Shown here: positions 32,447-43,514 of the stretch, piece by piece
How the letters are laid out: each line of letters begins with the position of its first letter
Numbering within the stretch: position 1 is the stretch's first letter
Assembly (NCBI RefSeq): GCF_947179515.1
Contig: NC_067473.1
Coordinates: 102,550,282 to 102,614,281 of the forward strand
Origin: Apodemus sylvaticus
Lineage: Eukaryota > Chordata > Mammalia > Rodentia > Muridae
Direction of reading: 5' to 3'
Length of the DNA: 64,000 bases
Notes under the pieces: model-generated
What the model saw: the letters and a program-made list of their open reading frames with translations, nothing else
Told to the model about the DNA's origin: nothing
Databases searched by the model: none
Program-made: the position numbers and the translations under genes

Positions 32447-32640
32447 TGATTTTTTTTTTTTAATTACATGTATTTACTGTGTGTGTGAGTGCAGGGTATG
32501 CCCATGTTGTGCCCATGGAGATGAGAGGACAACTTTTTGGCCTTGGTTCTCTCCTTCCACCCTGGCTTTTGGAGACTGAACTCAGGTCATCAGACTTGGC
32601 GGTCATCGGTCATCAGTCAACCTGCCTTCTCTTTCTGAGG
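32447..32640 (-). repeat. B3 SINE
   Basis: T run, TTTACTGTGTGTGTGAGTGC, GATGAGAGGACAACTTTTTGG and GACTGAACTCAGGTCATC. Confidence 0.75.
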
Positions 32641-32861
32641 CCTCTCTGGGCCTGAGGCTGGTGACCCTGAGGGGAAAATGCAAACAGATGGGGGACATCT
32701 AAAGAACTGTTGGGGGAAGTGCAGAACCCTGGAGCTAGAGTTTCAATAGTTTTACAGTAGACCTGCCTGTAACACTGAAAAGACCTCTCCAAAGACCCAG
32801 GAGTGCTGTCTGCATGCTTAAAGGAGGAAAGCAGGGTAGAAACGGCTTCATGGGTGTGAAT

Positions 32862-33015
32862 GTCTTACCTGCACGAGTATATGTGCATCATGTGCATGCC
32901 TGGTGACCTTGAAGATCAAAAGAGGGTGTCAGATCCCCTGCTACTGGAGTTACAAATAGTTGTAAGACAGTTGTGGGTGCTGGAAGTGGAAATTGGGGTC
33001 CTTTGCAAAAGTAAC
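32862..33015 (-). repeat. B3 SINE
   Basis: GCACGAGTATATGTGCATCA, GTGTCAGATCCCCTGCTACT and GGAGTTACAAATAGTTGTAAG. Confidence 0.75.
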
Positions 33016-33021
33016 CATTGT

Positions 33022-33125
33022 TCACAGCTGTATGTGGTGGCATCCAACTTTAATCACAGCAGAGGCAGAGCCAAAAGGATTGCTGTGAGTTCTAGGTTAG
33101 CCTGGACTGCAGAAAATTCCAGGAG
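33022..33125 (+). repeat. B1 SINE, truncated
   Basis: TGTATGTGGTGGCATCCAAC and GTGAGTTCTAGGTTAGCCTG. Confidence 0.65.
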
Positions 33126-33742
33126 ATTTGCTTGCTAAATTCTGAGCTAATTTGAACCCTTAGTACTCATATGGAAATACTGGGGAGTCTTTGAGAAAGG
33201 GAGGGTCCTTCTTTGGTGAGCTGGATTTGGAGGGGGGGAAAAGGCTGAACCCTCCAAAGCCACCATAGTACCCTGAAACAGCGTGTCTTAAGTTCTTGTC
33301 TCAAGAATTCAAAGACTGAAATTCATAGACCACAAAGGATAAGTTTAAAAGAGAAACTTATTACATTTAGTACAGATTCATCAGTGGGAGTTTAAAGAAC
33401 AGGAAAGAGAGCAGAGCTGGTGGGCTGGGTGTGGGGATTCTCCCCAGGAGGGGGATGGGCTGGTCAGGCCAGTCAGGCCGGCCAGTGAGAGGCCCCAATC
33501 AATTTCAGGCATTTATTCCCATACAGCCTCTAGGCAGAAAGTGCTTTTTAAAGGAAATAACAAAGAACAAAAACCAGAACTTTTTTCAGGTACCTGGCCT
33601 GCAGCAAGTACTGCTGCTTTAGGGGCCTCCCACTTTCTGATTGGGTTCAGTCTCTCATTCATCAGTGCTTCTGTGTAGGAATGGATGGGTGAGTTTGTGA
33701 GTGACTTCTCTCAGACACCAAGTCCTGAGTCCTCTATATTCC
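33126..33742. other. Unassigned, possibly LTR-derived DNA
   Basis: 33290-33650 has the look of a reverse-oriented ERV piece (GAAACTTATTACATTTAG and a GC-rich block) but I cannot assign it. GAAACTTATTACA also occurs at 37255. Confidence 0.35.
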
Positions 33743-34142
33743 TGTACTGGCTAGTTTTGTGTGTCAACTTGACACAGGCTGGAGTTATCACAGAGAAAGG
33801 AGCTTCAATTGGGGAAGTGCTTCCATGAGATCCAACTGTGGGGCATTTTCTCAATTAGTGATCAAGTGGGGAGGGCCCCTTGTGGGTGGTACCATCTTTG
33901 GGCTGGTGCTCTTGGGTTCTATAAGAGAGCAGGCTGAGCAAGCCACGGGAAGCAAACCAGTAAGAAACATTCCCTCCATGGCCTCTGAATCAGCTCCTGC
34001 TTCCTGACCTGCTTGAGTTCCAGTCCTGACTTCCTTTAGTGATGAACTGCAATGTGGAAGTGTAAGCTCAATAAACCCTTTCCTCCCCAACTTGCTTCTT
34101 GGTCATGATGTTTGTGCAGAAATAGAAACCCTGACTAGGACA
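33743..34142 (+). mobile_element. 5' LTR of a compact ERVL/MaLR-type element
   Basis: 400 bp, TGTACTGGCTAG...GACTAGGACA, so the ends are TG...CA. Contains AATAAACCC near 34070. Preceded by ATTCC (33738-33742), which is repeated right after the 3' LTR. Confidence 0.88.
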
Positions 34143-35293
34143 AATTGGTACCAGTGTAGTGGGGTATTCTTGTGACTACCTGACCATGTTTTGGGGAGGA
34201 CTTGGAGCTAGAAAAGCCATTAGAATATTAAGAGCTCTGTGGAAAGTTCTGTAGGAGCTTGGAAGACAATGTTAAAAGAACAGTGCAAAAGATGGAGGCC
34301 TGACTTGTGAAATTTCAGAGGGAAGATTAAAGACTCTTACAGTGGCCATGTTTTGATTGTGAAGATTCTGTGGTTTTGGTTAGCTGGGGCTGAAGAATCA
34401 GCTGTGAGTAACAAGATATCAGAACCACTAAAGCAAACCTTTGTGTTACTGGGACTATTGATGCTGGTTAGCTGGAGCTAAGAAATTAGCGGTGATTAAG
34501 AAGAGACCAGCATCAATGAGATGAAATATTCTTGGAAGTGTTTTCTGAGAGCACAGAGGGTGTGTTCCAGAGATAGCCACAGTTGTATTTTGTGCTGTGG
34601 CTGGACTTGGTACTGTGTAAGAGTCACCTAGATGGTACTGGTTTTGAAGGCATAAATGGGCTATGAAGAGCAGCTGAGGATCTTGGCACAGTGAGAGGCC
34701 ACGGAAGGCCATTGGTGAAGGTGCAGCCTCAGTTGCAATTGATGGCCCAGGACTTGAAGGAGACATGCATAGGAATAGAGGCTTGTCACCATGAAGAGAG
34801 CCTATGAGAGGCTATTGGTGAAGCCTAATTACAGTAGAAGTCAGCAGTGTTTTGGAGATGCCAGGGCCATGAGATGACCACCAAGAACAGCAGCAGCAGT
34901 GGAGCACAGGCATCTGGAGCCTAGAAGACAAGGTGTGTGCTACAAAGGGCAGAGCTGGAGTGACCCACGCCCTTGGAGGAGCCCGGAAGATTGTCAGTTG
35001 GATCCCAGACATTGAACTATTGTAGTTTGAGTTTTGCTTTTGGTTGTGACTGTGCCCTGATATATTTCCCTCTTGAAGGACGAAAGTATTTTAGTGGAGA
35101 CCACAGTTAAAAGAGTTTGAATTGTTAAAAGACTTTAAATTTTAAAGATATTGGACATCTTAAGGTGATTGAACTTTTAATATGTGAAGACTGTGGGACT
35201 TTTAAAGTAATTTAGATCTTGGGGATGAATAAGAAAGTAAGGGTTGAGATTTAATAGTGATGTGTTTGTGTGTCAAGTTGATAAGGGGTCAAT
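34143..35293 (+). mobile_element. Internal region, non-coding, with tRNA-Leu-type primer site
   Basis: 1,151 bp. Two bases after the LTR (from 34146) lies TGGTACCAGTGTAGTGGGG, close to the complement of the 3' end of tRNA-Leu. No gag, pol or env frame: all frames have frequent stops. The segment before the 3' LTR (ATAAGGGGTC) could be a weak polypurine tract. Such short non-coding interiors are typical of non-autonomous MaLR/ERVL relatives. Confidence 0.8.
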
Positions 35294-35689
35294 TGTACTG
35301 GCTAGTTTTGTGTGTCAACTTGACACAGGCTGGAGTTATCACAGAGAAAGCTTCAGTTGGGGAAGTGCCTCCATGAGATCCAACTGTGGGGCATTTTCTC
35401 AATTAGTGATCAAGTGGGGAGGGCCCCTTGTGGGTGGTACCACCTTTGGGCTGGTGCTCTTGGGTTCTATAAGAGAGCAGGCTGAGCAAGCCACAGGAAG
35501 CAAGCCAGTAAGAAACATCCCTTCATGGCCTCTGCATCAGCTCCTGCTTCCTGACCTGCTTGAGTTCCAGTCCTGACTTCCTTTAGTGATGAACTGCAAT
35601 GTGGAAGTGTAAGCTCAAAAAATCCTTTCCTCCCCAACTTGCTTCTTGGTCATGATGTTTGTGCAGGAATAGAAACCCTCACTAAGACA
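35294..35689 (+). mobile_element. 3' LTR of the same element
   Basis: 396 bp, nearly identical to the 5' LTR and ending CACTAAGACA. It is followed by ATTCC (35690-35694), a perfect 5-bp target duplication with the 5' side. A handful of differences and small gaps separate the two LTRs. Confidence 0.88.
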
Positions 35690-36544
35690 ATTCCTTTCAG
35701 AATTTCCCTTTTCCCAGGGCTGAGGATCAAATCCCCGGCACCAGCCATGCCGGGCAAGTCTTCTCTGAGCTTCCCAAGGCCAAGGCCGCTCCCTTCCTCT
35801 GGACTTCACCCAGCAGGAGGACCTAAACCCGACTCTGAAACACCGTCCATAAGTGCTATAAATGCTAATGGACCGTCCCACACCACCTCTCTAGTGTGCC
35901 TTTAAGATTAACCTTGAGGCTGCAACTTTCCTCTGCATTGTCCTATGGAGACACGGGGAACATGGCTTCAGGATGATGCAACCACAGAGGTTAATGATGC
36001 AGGACACCACGGGACTACCCACAGTAAAAACACAGCCCATGCAAACCCAGCTGCGGCCAGCACCACTGTGGGGATTCTAGTAGAGGACACACTTAGTGTC
36101 ACACAAAGAAATACACATGTCAACTCAAAGTAACCAGGCGAGGCGATTGATTGCTTTTTGGAAAAAGGTGTACTGTGACACATACCCACAAACCCAGCAA
36201 GCAAGCGTCCCAGTTTACTTGTAACTGACTAATTCAGAAAGGAGTATGAGGGAAATGAAGGAAAGGAGGAACGGTAGGTCACTGTCAGTTCTAGAAGTGC
36301 AGCAGGGCCTTTGTGTAAACAGAAGCTTACTAGGTGGTAACGGTGGGTTATGAAATATTGGTCTTGGGAAATAGCCACCTTTGACTGGAAAACCTTTTTC
36401 CTTATGGAGATGACCGATAACTGTCTTTGACTTCATTCTAATGGGAGATCCTATTCTCTGCCTTTGCAAAAGGGTCCCCTTCCCATGATGCATCAGGATG
36501 TCATGCCACATCCAGGCAATAAAATGTCATTTAAGGACAGAAAA
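35690..36544. other. Mostly unassigned intergenic DNA
   Basis: An ID-like reverse fragment is possible at 35713-35760. No gene or young repeat seen. Confidence 0.4.
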
Positions 36545-36545
36545 G

Positions 36546-36725
36546 CGAAGCTGGGCGGTGGTGTGGCGCATGCCTATAATCCCAGCACTCTGGGAGCCAG
36601 AGGCAAGCGGATTTCTGAGTTCGAGGCCAGCCTGGTCTACAGAGTGAGTTCCAGGACAGCTAGGGCTATACAGAGGTCTCAAAAAAACAAATCCCCCCCT
36701 CCCAAAAAAAAAAAAAGAAAAAAGA
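36546..36725 (+). repeat. B1 SINE
   Basis: GCTGGGCGGTGGTGTGGCGC, GAGTTCGAGGCCAGCCTGGT and an A/C-rich tail. Confidence 0.95.
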
Positions 36726-37324
36726 AAGAAAGAAACAAAGAAAAGCAATATAAGCCCCATTCTGGGAAAATCCAGCCCATTTCTGGAGTTCTTCACCTTT
36801 CTCCCACCTTAACTCAGGAAAAATACTCCTCCTTCACCTGCAGTGGACTTGGCAGTTAGAGCGCTGCAGGACATGGCTGCAGTTCCAGACCCCGGAGGCA
36901 GAAGCCGGGGAATCAATGCAAGGCTTCCTTCAGGCTGGAGAGTGAGCGTGTAGCCAGCCTGGGCTACACCAGACACTGGGGTAAAGGCTTGGAGAGGCTT
37001 GTGAGGATGAACTGGTTAGAGCAATAGAGGTCAGAGAAAAGGACATTTCAAAGGGTCAGGGACTCAAGAGCCACACAGGGCCCCATCAGCTCTATGGGCT
37101 GTTGTGGGCAGTGCATCGAGCACAGGGAAGGGCAGGACTACCACCAGTGCCTGAGGGCTGAGACAAAGACAGCAGACCGAGGGGCCTTCCCCTTGGGTCC
37201 TTAACTCCACTAAAGAAGGAATTCATAGGTGAGAAAGAGAAAGGCAGCTGGAGGAAACTTATTACAGGTCAAAGGCTGAGAGTGAATTCAGCTTCCCAAG
37301 GGTGGTGGGGTGGAATTTGGGGTT
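36726..37324. other. Unassigned intergenic DNA
   Basis: Nothing recognised. Confidence 0.4.
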
Positions 37325-37480
37325 GCTTTTCTTTTCTTTTCTTTTTTCTTTTCTTTTTTCTTTTCTTTTTTTCTTTTCTTTTTTTCTTTTCTTTTTTTCT
37401 TTTTTCTTTTCTTTTTTCTTTTTTTTTCTTTTCTTTTTTCTTTTCTTTTCTTTTCTTTCCTTTCCTTTCCTTTCCTTTTC
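37325..37480. repeat. (TTTTC)n microsatellite
   Basis: About 150 bp of TTTTC/TTTTTTC units. Sits at the T-rich (tail) end of a minus-strand B3, so probably tail-derived. Confidence 0.95.
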
Positions 37481-37489
37481 AGTTTTGTT

Positions 37490-37715
37490 TTGTTTTATAT
37501 TTATTTATTTTGTTTTATGGGTGTGGATACTTTTCTCCGGGTGTATGTAAGTGCACCGTGTGCATGCCGGGTGCCACTGGAAGTCGGAAGAATTAGATCC
37601 CCTGTAGCTGGTGTTACAAATAAATGGTTGTGAGACAATGTGTGGGCGCAGGAATGGAGCTGGTCCCAGCAATGGCCGCAGAGCTCTTGACCATTGGGTT
37701 CTCTCCAGCTTTGGA
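37490..37715 (-). repeat. B3 SINE
   Basis: TTTATTTATTTTGTTTTATG, GTGTGCATGCCGGGTGCC, AGTTGCTGGT-like GTAGCTGGTGTTACAAATAA and TGGGTTCTCTCCAGC. Confidence 0.85.
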
Positions 37716-37976
37716 TAGATTGTTTTATAGAGATTTCTTTTTTTTTAATTGAGAGAGCAATGCACATTCTCATACTGGTTAAGTAACCAAGAATGATCAC
37801 TTAGAGACTCCCGATCCCCCTGCCTCTGCTTTCTGAGTGCTATAATTACAGGTGTGCAGTATTACACTGTTATGGAACTTTGGGGGTCCTTGATCTCATT
37901 GATAAAAGCAGTTAAGAATTGACTTAAGTTGAAGTCCAAGGGCAGTTTTATAAGGGTTTAAAAAAAAAACAAACCA

Positions 37977-38170
37977 AGGACTGGAGAGATGGCTCAGCAG
38001 TTAAGTGCACTGACCGCTCTTCCAGAGGTCCTGAGTTCAATTCCCAGCAACCACATGGTGGCTCACAACCATCTGTAATGGGGTTCAGTGCCCTGTTCTG
38101 GTGTGTCTGAAGACAGCAATGATGGTGTACTCAAATGAATAAGTAAATCTTTAAAAAACAAACAAACAAA
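37977..38170 (+). repeat. B2 SINE
   Basis: GGACTGGAGAGATGGCTCAG, GAGTTCAATTCCCAGCAACC and TCTGGTGTGTCTGAAGACAG. Confidence 0.96.
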
Positions 38171-38639
38171 ACAAAAACCTGGGCAGGAGAGCGGTGAGCG
38201 TCAGCTGTGTGTGGAGGGAGGAGGAAGGAGGAAGAACTATCCTATTGAAGCGGGCAGTCTCGGGCTGGGAAGGCAGGCTTCAGGGAAGAGTAAGGGGTGA
38301 AGGTGCAGGGGTGCGGGACATGGACAGGGGTCCTAAGCATAAGGGAAGTGTGTTTAGAAAAGAGATACAAAGAAGAAAGGGGGAGCATGCCTTCTGGAGT
38401 CACTCAGAAAAGTGGGCGGATGTCCTCAGCCTCCAGATGTAGCCCGGTGAACTGCTACACGGGGCCAGGATTCCGGGCAGGAAAAGCACAATACCTCATT
38501 AAAGGACTATTCTGCCATCTCCTCAGCATGGCTTACAACCACCCAACCTCCCTGGGGTGTTCCTTTGGCCACCACTGACTGGGCCTAAGGCCCAACTTGG
38601 ATAGACCAGAAATTTTCTCTTGACCAGAGAAATAAATGT
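38171..38639. other. Unassigned intergenic DNA
   Basis: Purine-rich; no repeat or gene recognised. Confidence 0.4.
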
Positions 38640-38700
38640 TATGTGGTGCTGGGAGTCGAACTCAGGTCTTCATGCATTGTAGAGAGGTTCTCTACCAGCG
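38640..38700 (-). repeat. ID/B4-type SINE fragment
   Basis: GTGCTGGGAGTCGAACTCAG and GAGAGGTTCTCTACCAGCG. Confidence 0.55.
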
Positions 38701-38771
38701 AACAACAGGCGTCACCTCTTTTTTTTTTTTTTTTTTTCCCTTTAAGATTTATTTATTTTGACCTCTTGGCA

Positions 38772-38774
<3 letters not shown>

Positions 38775-38814
<40 letters not shown>

Positions 38815-38965
38815 GATTTGGTTTTTTCGAGACAGGGTTTCTCTGTATAGCTCTGGCTGTCCTGGAGCTCACTCTGTAGACCAGGCTGGCCTCGAACTCA
38901 GAAATCCGCCTGCCTCTGCCTCCCAGAGTGCTGGGATTACAGGCATGTGCCACCACGCCCGGCTA
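38775..38965 (-). repeat. Young B1 SINE with 39-T tail and long target duplication
   Basis: Intact minus-strand B1 with an uninterrupted T39 (38775-38813). ACCTCTTGGCACTCTT is repeated at 38761-38776 and 38966-38981. Confidence 0.96.
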
Positions 38966-39150
38966 ACCTCTTGGCACTCTTACCTCTTACTCCTCTCACC
39001 CTCTTGGGCTCTCATCCCCTCCTCCCTCTCCACGTGGTCATGGCCGGCCTCCACTTCTCTACTCTCTCCCTCTCTCTGCCTTTCTCTTCCTCCACTACCC
39101 CATTAACTCCCATCCTCTGTCCTGAATAAACTCTATACCAAAAAAAAAAA
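38966..39150 (+). repeat. Unclassified CT-rich sequence ending AATAAA + A-run
   Basis: CT-rich body with CTCCACGTGGTCATGGCCGG, ending CCTGAATAAACTCTATACC and an A run at 39139-39151. Looks like a polyadenylated retrotransposed sequence; I recall it as a multi-copy mouse repeat but cannot name it. Confidence 0.5.
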
Positions 39151-39306
39151 AAGATTTATTTATTTTATTTATAAGAGCACACTGCAGCTGTCTTCAGACA
39201 CACATTACAGATGGTTGAGTTACCATGTAGTTGCTGGGAATTAAACTCAGGACCTCTGGAGGAGCAGTCAGGGCTCTTAACCTCTGAGCCAGCTCTCCAG
39301 TCCCCC
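39151..39306 (-). repeat. B2 SINE
   Basis: AGATTTATTTATTTTATTTA, TTGCTGGGAATTAAACTCAGG and CTGAGCCAGCTCTCCAG. Confidence 0.93.
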
Positions 39307-39366
39307 TTTACCTCTTATGTGGAATTTTTGCCATGGGACCTCAATAAATATCTCAGCCTGACCTTT

Positions 39367-40654
39367 TTTTTGTTTTGTTTTTTTTTTTTGTTTTTTTTGT
39401 TTTTTTCCATTGGAATTTTATAACACATTCATTTTTTTAAAAAAAAATCACAAAATACTAAACTATACAAAAACGGAAAAAAGCTACCCATATAATATTA
39501 TTTCAAAGTATCTACTCTTTTTTTTTGACTTTTTTTTATTATTCGATATAATTTATTTACATTTCTAATGATTTCCCCTTTTCTAGCCCCCCCACTCCCC
39601 GAAAGTCCCGCAAGCCCCCTTCTCTTCCCCTGTCCTCCCACCCACCCCTTCCCACTTCCCCGTTCTGGTTTTGCTGAATACTGTTTCACTGAGTCTTTCC
39701 AGAACCAGGGGCCACTCCTCCTTTCTTCTTGTACCTCATTTGATGTGTGGATTATGTTTTGGGTATTCCAGTTTTCTAGGTTAATATCCACTTATTAGTG
39801 AGTGCATACCATGATTCACCTTTTGAGTCTGGGTTACCTCACTTAGTATGATATTCTCTAGCTCCATCCATTTGCCTAAGAATTTCATGAATTCATTGTT
39901 TCTAATGGCTGAATAGTACTCCATTGTGTAGATATACCACATTTTTTGCATCCACTCTTCTGTTGAGGGATACCTGGGTTCTTTCCAGCATCTGGCAATT
40001 ACAAATAGGGCTGCTATGAACATAGTAGAACATGTATCCTTATTACATGGTGGGGAGTCTTCTGGGTATATGCCCAGGAGTGGTATAGCAGGATCTTCTG
40101 GAAGTGAGGTGCCCAGTTTTCGGAGGAACCGCCAGACTGCTTTCCAGAGTGGTTGTACCAATTTGCAACCCCACCAGCAGTGGAGGAGTGTTCCTCTTTC
40201 TGCACACCCTCTCCAACACCTGCTGTCTCCTGAATTTTTAATCTTAGCCATTCTGACTGGTGTAAGATGAAATCTTAGGGTTGTTTTGATTTGCATTTCC
40301 CTAATGACTAATGAAGTTGAGCATTTTTTAAGATGCTTCTCCGCCATCCGAAGTTCTTCAGGTGAGAATTCTTTGTTTAACTCTGTACCCCCATTTTTTA
40401 ATAGGGTTGTTTGGTTTTCTGGAGTCTAACTTCTTGAGTTCTTTATATATATTGGATATTAGCCCTCTATCTGATGTAGGATTGGTGAAGATCTTTTCCC
40501 AATTTGTTGGTTGCCGATTTGTCCTCTTGATGGTGTCCTTTGCCTTACAGAAACTTTGTAATTTTATGAGGTCCCATTCGTCAATTCTTGCTCTTAGAGC
40601 ATACGCTATTGGTGTTCTGTTCAGAAACTTTCTCCCTGTACCGATGTCCTCAAG
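39367..40654 (-). mobile_element. 5'-truncated L1, with candidate 3' transduction
   Basis: The minus strand encodes the C-terminal part of L1 ORF2p. The longest intact frame is 188 codons (40347 to 39781), including the Cys-rich stretch, then the 3' UTR to about 39538. Beyond its own A-tail (39518-39537) lie 111 bp of other sequence (39407-39517) and a second A-tail (39364-39406). The target duplication TCAGCCTGACCTTTT (39352-39366, 40655-40669) encloses all of it. The copy lacks ORF1, the 5' UTR and most of ORF2, so it cannot be autonomous. Confidence 0.9.
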
Positions 40655-41277
40655 TCAGCCTGACCTTTTACTTATGTCTAGCTTCTTGCCTCAGTCTCCA
40701 AAGTGTGGGCATTACTGGATAAGCTAAAAGCATCTGGCTTTTTAGTTTTTAGTTTTTGGTTTTTTTCCAGGTGAACCCTGTTCTGAATTTTCTCTGTAGC
40801 CTTAGAGTTATCTCAGTAGCTGAAAAATACAAATTAGAGGGCTGGGGATATGGCTCGATGGTAGAGACATGCACAAGGCTGTAGGTTCAAAGCTCAGTAC
40901 AAGGGGAAGCATTTCAACCTAGGGGCCACTTATAGGCAAACAGCTGTGCTGTTTTGGTGAGCATGCATGTGTTTCCCTTCCTCTCGAGAACAGAAAAAGC
41001 CCCACCTGTTCTTTTCTTTGTAATATGCTAACTACCTTGTTAGCAGATATTTGCATTTTGCTTCAAACAACGGTTTCGGCAGAGGATGCGTGATACATCA
41101 TTGTATAAGGTGAACTTCAGTCAAAGTGGAAAGACTCGAAAGTGTCATTGAAGACTGACTGTAATCAGAGTCCTTCTCTGAACTGCTCCTGGCCAGGGTG
41201 GGAGGGCTCCACAAGGAGCATAGCCTGTGCCCACACAGAACAGTTCTTTCTTCAAAAGCAAGAAGAGAACTTATTCT
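40655..41277. other. Mostly unassigned intergenic DNA with an ID-type fragment
   Basis: An ID/B4 head lies at 40835-40905 (GGGCTGGGGATATGGCTCGA, GTAGGTTCAAAGCTCAGTAC). Otherwise nothing. Confidence 0.5.
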
Positions 41278-41405
41278 CGGGGCTGAAGAGATGGCTCGCT
41301 GGTAAAGGGCACTTGCTGCTCTTGCAGAGGATCGGGGTTTATTTCTCAGCACCCACAAGGCAGCTCAGGATTGCCTGTAATTCCAGCTCAAAAGAATATA
41401 AATGG
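41278..41405 (+). repeat. B3 SINE, 5' part
   Basis: GGGGCTGAAGAGATGGCTCG, GCTGCTCTTGCAGAGGATCG and CTGTAATTCCAGCTC. Confidence 0.8.
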
Positions 41406-41439
41406 CCTCAAATACCGTGCTACATACAACATGGTGATG

Positions 41440-41483
41440 GTTTCATTCATTCATTCATTCATTCATTCATTCATTCATTCATT
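41440..41483. repeat. (ATTC)n microsatellite
   Basis: About 10 ATTC units. Confidence 0.96.
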
Positions 41484-41695
41484 GAGACAGGGTCTCACAT
41501 GGCCCCAGCTGGCCTCAAACTCCCTACATAGCTGATGACGACCTTGAACTTCCGGTTCTTTTACCTCTGCTTTCTCAGTGGCAAAGTCAAAGACATGCAC
41601 TACCTCGCTGAGTTTATGTGGTGCTGGGGCTGGAACCCAGTGCTTACTGCATGCCAGGTAAACACTGCACCCGCTGAGCTGCAGCCCAGTTTTCT
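41484..41695 (-). repeat. B4 SINE
   Basis: B1-like reverse half (GAGACAGGGTCTCACATGGC) then ID-like reverse half (GGGGCTGGAACCCAGTGC, CCGCTGAGCTGCAGCCC). Confidence 0.75.
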
Positions 41696-41699
41696 CGAG

Positions 41700-42538
41700 C
41701 TTTCATAGTAACAGAACAAAGGACCTCATCAATCAAGGCACTTGTAATATACATCTGTGGACAGATCAGGCAGGCAGCTTACGGCAAAGCTTTGAAAACC
41801 TCAGAATCAATCTGATGATATTCTGAGCCTTTGAGTTGTTAGAAGCTAGTGGCTGGTTAGTACAATCAAAATCAAAAGATTTCTTCAGCTAATGAGGATG
41901 TTAGTTCAGACCCAGAGGTGTGAAAGGGACTACCAACGGGGCTGAAAATCAATCGCCAAGAGCATTTGACTCTGGACCTCCCACAATCACAGTTCTATTG
42001 AGTCTGCCTTTAGACTCTTTAACGCACGAGAGGCTTTTTCTTGAGAACTTGCCTTCATACCTGTAAGCTGCCTTGGTCTTGGTGAAGGCAGGGGCATCAA
42101 AGCCATGTTTTGTTTCGTTTTAACACTGGGGTCCAGTCCCAGGGCCTCCTCATACAGTACCTGTTCTAGCACCGAGCTTCACCGGGGCCTGGAAGCTATG
42201 CCTGACCACACAGCATTTCTGAGAGGCTTTCCCTGCTTCTCTTCTCTCCTTTTGAACACACTTGCTCTTCCCTGACACCTATCATTCTGGTCCTGCCTCT
42301 GGTTTCTGCTACTTCAGCCTGACACTTGTGAGCACACCTGCTGGGCTCATCGAAAGCCTTATCCCATGCACATCTCCATCTTCCTGCCCTTCAGCTCCTC
42401 GAGTACCCAGGGAACAGAGTTCCTGACTGCCGTTCTGCATCCTCTGACTGATAATCAGTTCCCAAAGCCAGTTACAAGGGACAGTCAGTGAGCTGACATG
42501 TTAGCTCCAAAGCATAAGTATGGACCCGTAGGACCTAG
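41700..42538. other. Unassigned intergenic DNA
   Basis: Nothing recognised. Confidence 0.45.
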
Positions 42539-42908
42539 TGTGCGGGTTTAAACAAGAATGTTTCCCATATGTTTGAATGTTTGGCCCCAGTTGGAGAACT
42601 CTTTGGGAAGGATTGGGAGGCGTGGCCTTGTTGGAGGAGGTGTTTTCAAGGGGGTTATCCTTTGAGGTTTCAAAAGCCCTCACTAGGCCTGGGGCTCTCT
42701 CTCTTTGCTTCCCAAGGATCAACATGCTAAGCTCTCAGCTCCTGTTTCAACCCCCCCCTCCCCTCTGCCTGTATGCTGCCAGGCTCCCTACCGTGATGAT
42801 AATGAACTAATTCTCTGAAATTGTAAGCCAACCCCCAATTAACTGCTTTCTTTTCTACTTTGCCTTGTTCACTGAGTCTCCTCAGAGCAATAGGACAGTA
42901 ACTGAGAC
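42539..42908 (+). mobile_element. Solo LTR, ERVL class, with CCTAG target duplication
   Basis: Same group as 25431-25787: GGGAAGGATTGGGAGGCGTG, GGCCTTGTTGGAGGAGG and a ...GTAACTGAGAC end. CCTAG flanks both sides (42534-42538, 42909-42913). Confidence 0.8.
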
Positions 42909-42974
42909 CCTAGCATGCAGTGGGTAGTGGAATCAACCTCTAGCATCACAATAAAATATAATATACCACAATAA

Positions 42975-43062
42975 GGGGCTGGGGCTGTAGCTTGGGTGCT
43001 AGCATGCATGCCTGCTGAGCATGTGCAAAGATGCTCTCCAGCACTGAGGAAAAAGATGCAGC
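42975..43062 (+). repeat. ID/B4-type SINE
   Basis: GGGGCTGGGGCTGTAGCTTG and GATGCTCTCCAGCACTGAGG. Confidence 0.7.
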
Positions 43063-43192
43063 TGGATCAGAAGCTCAGGCCACCCTGGGCTAAGATGAGA
43101 TGGAGGTGCTAACTTTCCTAACTGTGACAGTATTGTATTCGTGTACTGAAACCAAAACATCACAATGTGACAGATAACATACAGTTATTTAA

Positions 43193-43345
43193 CTGGGCAT
43201 GGTGGTGGTGCATGCCTTTAACCCTAGCACTGTAGAGGCAGAGGCAGGTGGATCTCTGAATTCAAGGCCAGCCTGGTGTCTACAGAACACCCAGAACAGC
43301 CTGGGCTATACAGAGAAACCCTGTCTTGAAATACAAAACATACAA
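43193..43345 (+). repeat. B1 SINE
   Basis: ACTGGGCATGGTGGTGGTGC to ACAGAGAAACCCTGTCTTGA. Confidence 0.93.
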
Positions 43346-43514
43346 GTATATATACATATGTTGGGATAATCTCTTTGTGCACTGTGTAAAGACTGTCTTT
43401 GCATTGTTCAGATGTTGCTTTCTGTACCAGCAGAGTACTGAGTCCTGCCTGGACTTTGGCATTGTTATTTTTATGAAGCATCACCTGTCTCAGTGTTTTG
43501 TAAACATCTTCTCC

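Noticed and set aside
33759..35576. Frames of 80-110 codons starting in the TGTACTGG LTRs
   Set aside because: Nearly the same peptide appears at three LTR copies and overlaps the LTR; stops are frequent and no retroviral domain is present.
37282..37633. Phe-rich frames of 80-107 codons
   Set aside because: Translation of the (TTTTC)n microsatellite.
39781..40347. 188-codon minus-strand frame as a gene
   Set aside because: It is the C-terminal end of L1 ORF2 in a truncated copy.
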